Shown here: positions 61,690 to 64,000 of the stretch, one piece after another
Numbering within the stretch: position 1 is the stretch's first letter
Layout: each line of letters opens with the position of its first letter
From: Sphingomonadaceae bacterium
Lineage (GTDB): Bacteria > Pseudomonadota > Alphaproteobacteria > Sphingomonadales > Sphingomonadaceae
Reading direction: 5' to 3'
DNA: 64,000 bases
Assembly: GCA_947472735.1 (NCBI GenBank)
Contig: CANJBY010000003.1
Span: forward strand, 1 to 64,000
Notes under the pieces: generated by a model
Databases searched by the model: none
Told to the model about the DNA's origin: nothing
The model's input: the letters and a program-made list of their open reading frames with translations, nothing else
Translations under genes and position numbers: made by a program

Positions 61690-63279
61690 TCAGTGCCGGA
61701 AGTGCCGCATGCCGGTAAACACCATGGCCAGGCCAGCCGCGTCCGCCGCCGCGATTACTTCATCATCGCGCATGGAGCCGCCCGGCTGGATCACCGCGGT
61801 CGCGCCGGCTTCGGCGGCGGCGAGCAGGCCATCGGCAAAGGGGAAGAAGGCGTCGGAGGCGACCGCGCTGCCGACCGTGCGGGCCGAGGGCCAGCCGAAC
61901 TTCTCCGCCCCTTCGGCTGCCTTCATGGCGGCAATGCGCGAGGAATCGCGGCGGTTCATCTGGCCCGCGCCGATCCCGGTAGTGATCCCGTCCCTGGCAT
62001 AGACGATGGCGTTCGACTTGACGTGGCGGGCCACGGTCCAGGCGAAGAGGCAGTCCTTGAGTTCCTGCTCGCTGGGCGCGCGCTTGGTGACCACCTTGAG
62101 GTCGGCGGGGGATATCACCCCGTTGTCACGGCTCTGAACCAGCAGACCGCCGGTGATCTGCTTGACCTGCAGGCCGCCCCGACGCGGATCGGGCAACTCG
62201 CCGGTGAGGAGCAGGCGCAGGTTCTTCTTGCGCGCGAAAGCCGCGATGGCGGCCTCGTCAGCATCGGGAGCAACCACCACTTCGGTGAAGATTTCGCAGA
62301 TCGCCTCGGCAGTCGCGCCGTCGAGCTTGGTATTGACAGCGACGATCCCGCCGAAAGCCGAAACGTCGTCGCATTGCAGCGCGCCATGCCAAGCCTCAAG
62401 CAGACTTGAGCTTTGTGCCACGCCGCACGGGTTGGCGTGCTTGACGATCACCACGGCGGGGTCCTGCCCGCGGAACTCGGCGGCGAGTTCGAAGGCGGCA
62501 TCGGCGTCGTTGTAATTGTTGTAGGACAGCTCCTTGCCCTGCACTTGTCGCACTTGCGCCAGTCCGCGAACGTGCGGGCCCACCGGTGTGTAAAGCGCTG
62601 CCTGCTGGTGCGGGTTCTCGCCATAGCGCAGTTCGGTCGCCAGCCGGCCGTTAACTGCCAGCATCTCGGGAAACTGGCGCTGCTGGTCGGCGAAAGCAAA
62701 CCACTGGCTGATCATTGCGTCGTAAGCGGCGGTCGCGGCGAAAGCGCGCGCGGCCATCAGCTTGCGGAACGGCATGCGCGTTGCTCCGGCGGTTTCCTCA
62801 AGTTCGGCGAGCAGTGCAGGATAGTCCGCCGGGTCGGTGACGATGGTCACATAGGCGTGGTTCTTCGCCGAGGATCGGACCATCGAGGGTCCGCCGATAT
62901 CGATGTTTTCGATGATCTCGTCCCGCTCCGCGCCTTTGGCCACGGTGGCTTCGAACGGGTAGAGGTTCACCACCACGAGGTCGATCGCGCCGATCTGATG
63001 CTCGGCCATGGCCCGGGCATGCTCGGGATCGTCGCGCACCGCCAGCAGCCCACCGTGCACCTTGGGGTGGAGGGTCTTGACCCGTCCGTCCATCATCTCG
63101 GGAAAGCCGGTCAACTCGGAAATGTCCATGACCGCAAGGCCAGCTTCGCGCAGCGTCTTGGCGGTGCCCCCGGTCGAGACCAGCTCTACCCCGCGCGCCG
63201 CCAGCGCCTTGCCGAGATCGACAAGCCCGCCCTTGTCGGACACCGAAAGCAGCGCCCGGCGGATGGTTACGTCAGTCAT
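61690..63279 (-). CDS. purH: bifunctional AICAR formyltransferase / IMP cyclohydrolase
   Basis: Last two steps of de novo purine synthesis. The 529-aa protein has the MGS-type cyclohydrolase amino-terminal domain ([41 protein letters not shown]) and the formyltransferase domain with [13 protein letters not shown] and [13 protein letters not shown] 63279. The heparinase gene ends 7 bp upstream, an arrangement common in sphingomonads. Confidence 0.97.
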   Translation of the reverse strand: MTDVTIRRALLSVSDKGGLVDLGKALAARGVELVSTGGTAKTLREAGLAVMDISELTGFPEMMDGRVKTLHPKVHGGLLAVRDDPEHARAMAEHQIGAIDLVVVNLYPFEATVAKGAERDEIIENIDIGGPSMVRSSAKNHAYVTIVTDPADYPALLAELEETAGATRMPFRKLMAARAFAATAAYDAMISQWFAFADQQRQFPEMLAVNGRLATELRYGENPHQQAALYTPVGPHVRGLAQVRQVQGKELSYNNYNDADAAFELAAEFRGQDPAVVIVKHANPCGVAQSSSLLEAWHGALQCDDVSAFGGIVAVNTKLDGATAEAICEIFTEVVVAPDADEAAIAAFARKKNLRLLLTGELPDPRRGGLQVKQITGGLLVQSRDNGVISPADLKVVTKRAPSEQELKDCLFAWTVARHVKSNAIVYARDGITTGIGAGQMNRRDSSRIAAMKAAEGAEKFGWPSARTVGSAVASDAFFPFADGLLAAAEAGATAVIQPGGSMRDDEVIAAADAAGLAMVFTGMRHFRH

Positions 63280-63286
63280 TGCGATG

Positions 63287-64000
63287 CTATCCCATCTTCT
63301 TCAGCAGCCAGGCGAAATTACCGCCCCCGCGCGAAACCAGCCCCTGGACCAGCATTTGCTGGATCGGCTGCGGGCGACCTTGCGCATCGGCCCAGATACT
63401 TTCCTCGATCGAGACCTCGGCGCCGGCGCGGAATTGCCAGTAACTGCCATCGGGCAGCGCAAGACCCGCGCCTTGCCGGTCTTCCGAGAGCCCGGCCTCA
63501 ATCCCCGGCCCGAGGTGGAAGCGCAGCGCATAGCCGACCTTGCCGCGCTGGCCCTTGCGCCCGGTCGGCACCAGCATGTCCTCGCCGCGCAGTTCCGAGC
63601 CGTCGTCGCGCAGGATAAGGATGCGGCGGTGGATCAGGCCATAGCGCGCGGCATAACCATCGTGGCTGGCTTCGAGCCGGGTGGCGCCGCTGTTGCCGCG
63701 GTCAGCGGCCATTGAACGCCGGTCAACTTCAACCTCGGAAACCCCGCTGCCGATCTTGCCGTTGATCAGCACCGCGGTGGAATTGACGTCATCCAGTGTC
63801 AGCGTGGAATGCGCCGCAGTAGCGCGCAGCCCCTGCTCGAGCCGCACCGGCATGATCCCGCCGGCACAGCCCGATCCGCCGCAGTTGACCACGATCCGTT
63901 GCCCGGCGCAGCTCAGCTCGAAGGCAAGCGTGGAGGCACATCCGGTCCGCGCGTGTTTCGCCAGCGGCGGCGGTGCGGCATCAAACTGGAGGATCGACTT
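63287..64000 (-). CDS. heparinase II/III family protein, 5' end cut by the window
   Basis: The carboxy-terminal 237 residues of a heparinase II/III-like protein: HASTLAFE-type segment ([12 protein letters not shown]), [37 protein letters not shown], and a beta-sandwich tail ([17 protein letters not shown]). The frame is open to the right edge, so the alpha/alpha-toroid part lies outside. It is a polysaccharide lyase family relative whose substrate is unknown. It precedes purH in the same operon. Confidence 0.88.
   Translation of the reverse strand, partial: KSILQFDAAPPPLAKHARTGCASTLAFELSCAGQRIVVNCGGSGCAGGIMPVRLEQGLRATAAHSTLTLDDVNSTAVLINGKIGSGVSEVEVDRRSMAADRGNSGATRLEASHDGYAARYGLIHRRILILRDDGSELRGEDMLVPTGRKGQRGKVGYALRFHLGPGIEAGLSEDRQGAGLALPDGSYWQFRAGAEVSIEESIWADAQGRPQPIQQMLVQGLVSRGGGNFAWLLKKMG

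Noticed and set aside
1-64000. CRISPR arrays, insertion sequences, rRNA operons
   Set aside because: No regular spacer-repeat pattern, transposase motif or rRNA sequence was noticed on either strand.

Overview
The window is a 64-kb chromosomal segment of a high-GC alphaproteobacterium, most likely a member of the Sphingomonadales (Novosphingobium/Sphingobium/Erythrobacter-like). This rests on protein resemblance, on the recG / sdhE / mfd neighbourhood, the purH / heparinase II-III pair, the small-membrane-protein / msrA / zur operon, and an exact EcfG-type general-stress promoter (GGAAC-N16-CGTT). Genes are densely packed and many stop and start codons overlap by 4 nt (ATGA/GTGA). No insertion sequence, integrase, prophage, CRISPR array or rRNA was seen. 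One tRNA (Asn-GTT) is present.

Layout. 1-8.3 kb: pgsA (cut by the window edge), an LplT-like transporter, a stress-promoter-driven 63-aa membrane protein, a solitary acetolactate-synthase-like ThDP enzyme, an EVE protein, a 2-oxoglutarate oxygenase, recG and a host-attachment-family protein. 8.3-15.5 kb: sdhE, mfd, an intradiol dioxygenase broken by an exact 11-bp tandem duplication, an EAL phosphodiesterase, nadK and tRNA-Asn. 15.5-24.7 kb: acyl-CoA dehydrogenase and thiolase, then a polyamine region holding ornithine decarboxylase, carboxy(nor)spermidine dehydrogenase and decarboxylase; between these lie an HTH gene split by one in-frame stop and a lipoprotein. 24.7-37 kb: two MAPEG proteins, an RlmD/TrmA-like methyltransferase, NAD(P)H-hydrate repair, ilvD, an N-formylglutamate amidohydrolase-like gene, ispE, ETF-ubiquinone oxidoreductase, and an overlapping UDG-like / lytic transglycosylase / moaB operon. 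37-47 kb: a long inverted repeat beside a low-GC HAD gene, a radical SAM protein, an acyl-CoA ligase, dnaE, a class A beta-lactamase-like protein and gltX.

47-56 kb is the most accessory-looking part. It holds a CmcJ/NvfI-type oxygenase, two AAHS-type MFS transporters, a tartrate/D-malate dehydrogenase-like enzyme, an exported DUF3237 protein coupled to an exported serine hydrolase, a carotenoid/lignostilbene-type oxygenase diverging from a MarR regulator over a perfect TTGTAT-GCG-ATACAA palindrome, and a VOC protein. I read it as an uncharacterised catabolic locus for plant-derived aromatic or ester compounds. 56-64 kb returns to core genes: fdhD, a GST, dxs, zur, msrA with a 49-aa coupled membrane protein, purH and the 3' part of a heparinase II/III gene.

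Links between genes: ornithine decarboxylase would supply putrescine to the dehydrogenase/decarboxylase pair, giving spermidine without S-adenosylmethionine. dxs and ispE are both in the MEP isoprenoid pathway. The acyl-CoA ligase, acyl-CoA dehydrogenase, thiolase and ETF-QO together make up much of a fatty-acid or acyl-CoA oxidation chain. RecG, Mfd, the UDG-like protein and DnaE serve genome maintenance. All calls come from reading the sequence; no database search was run.
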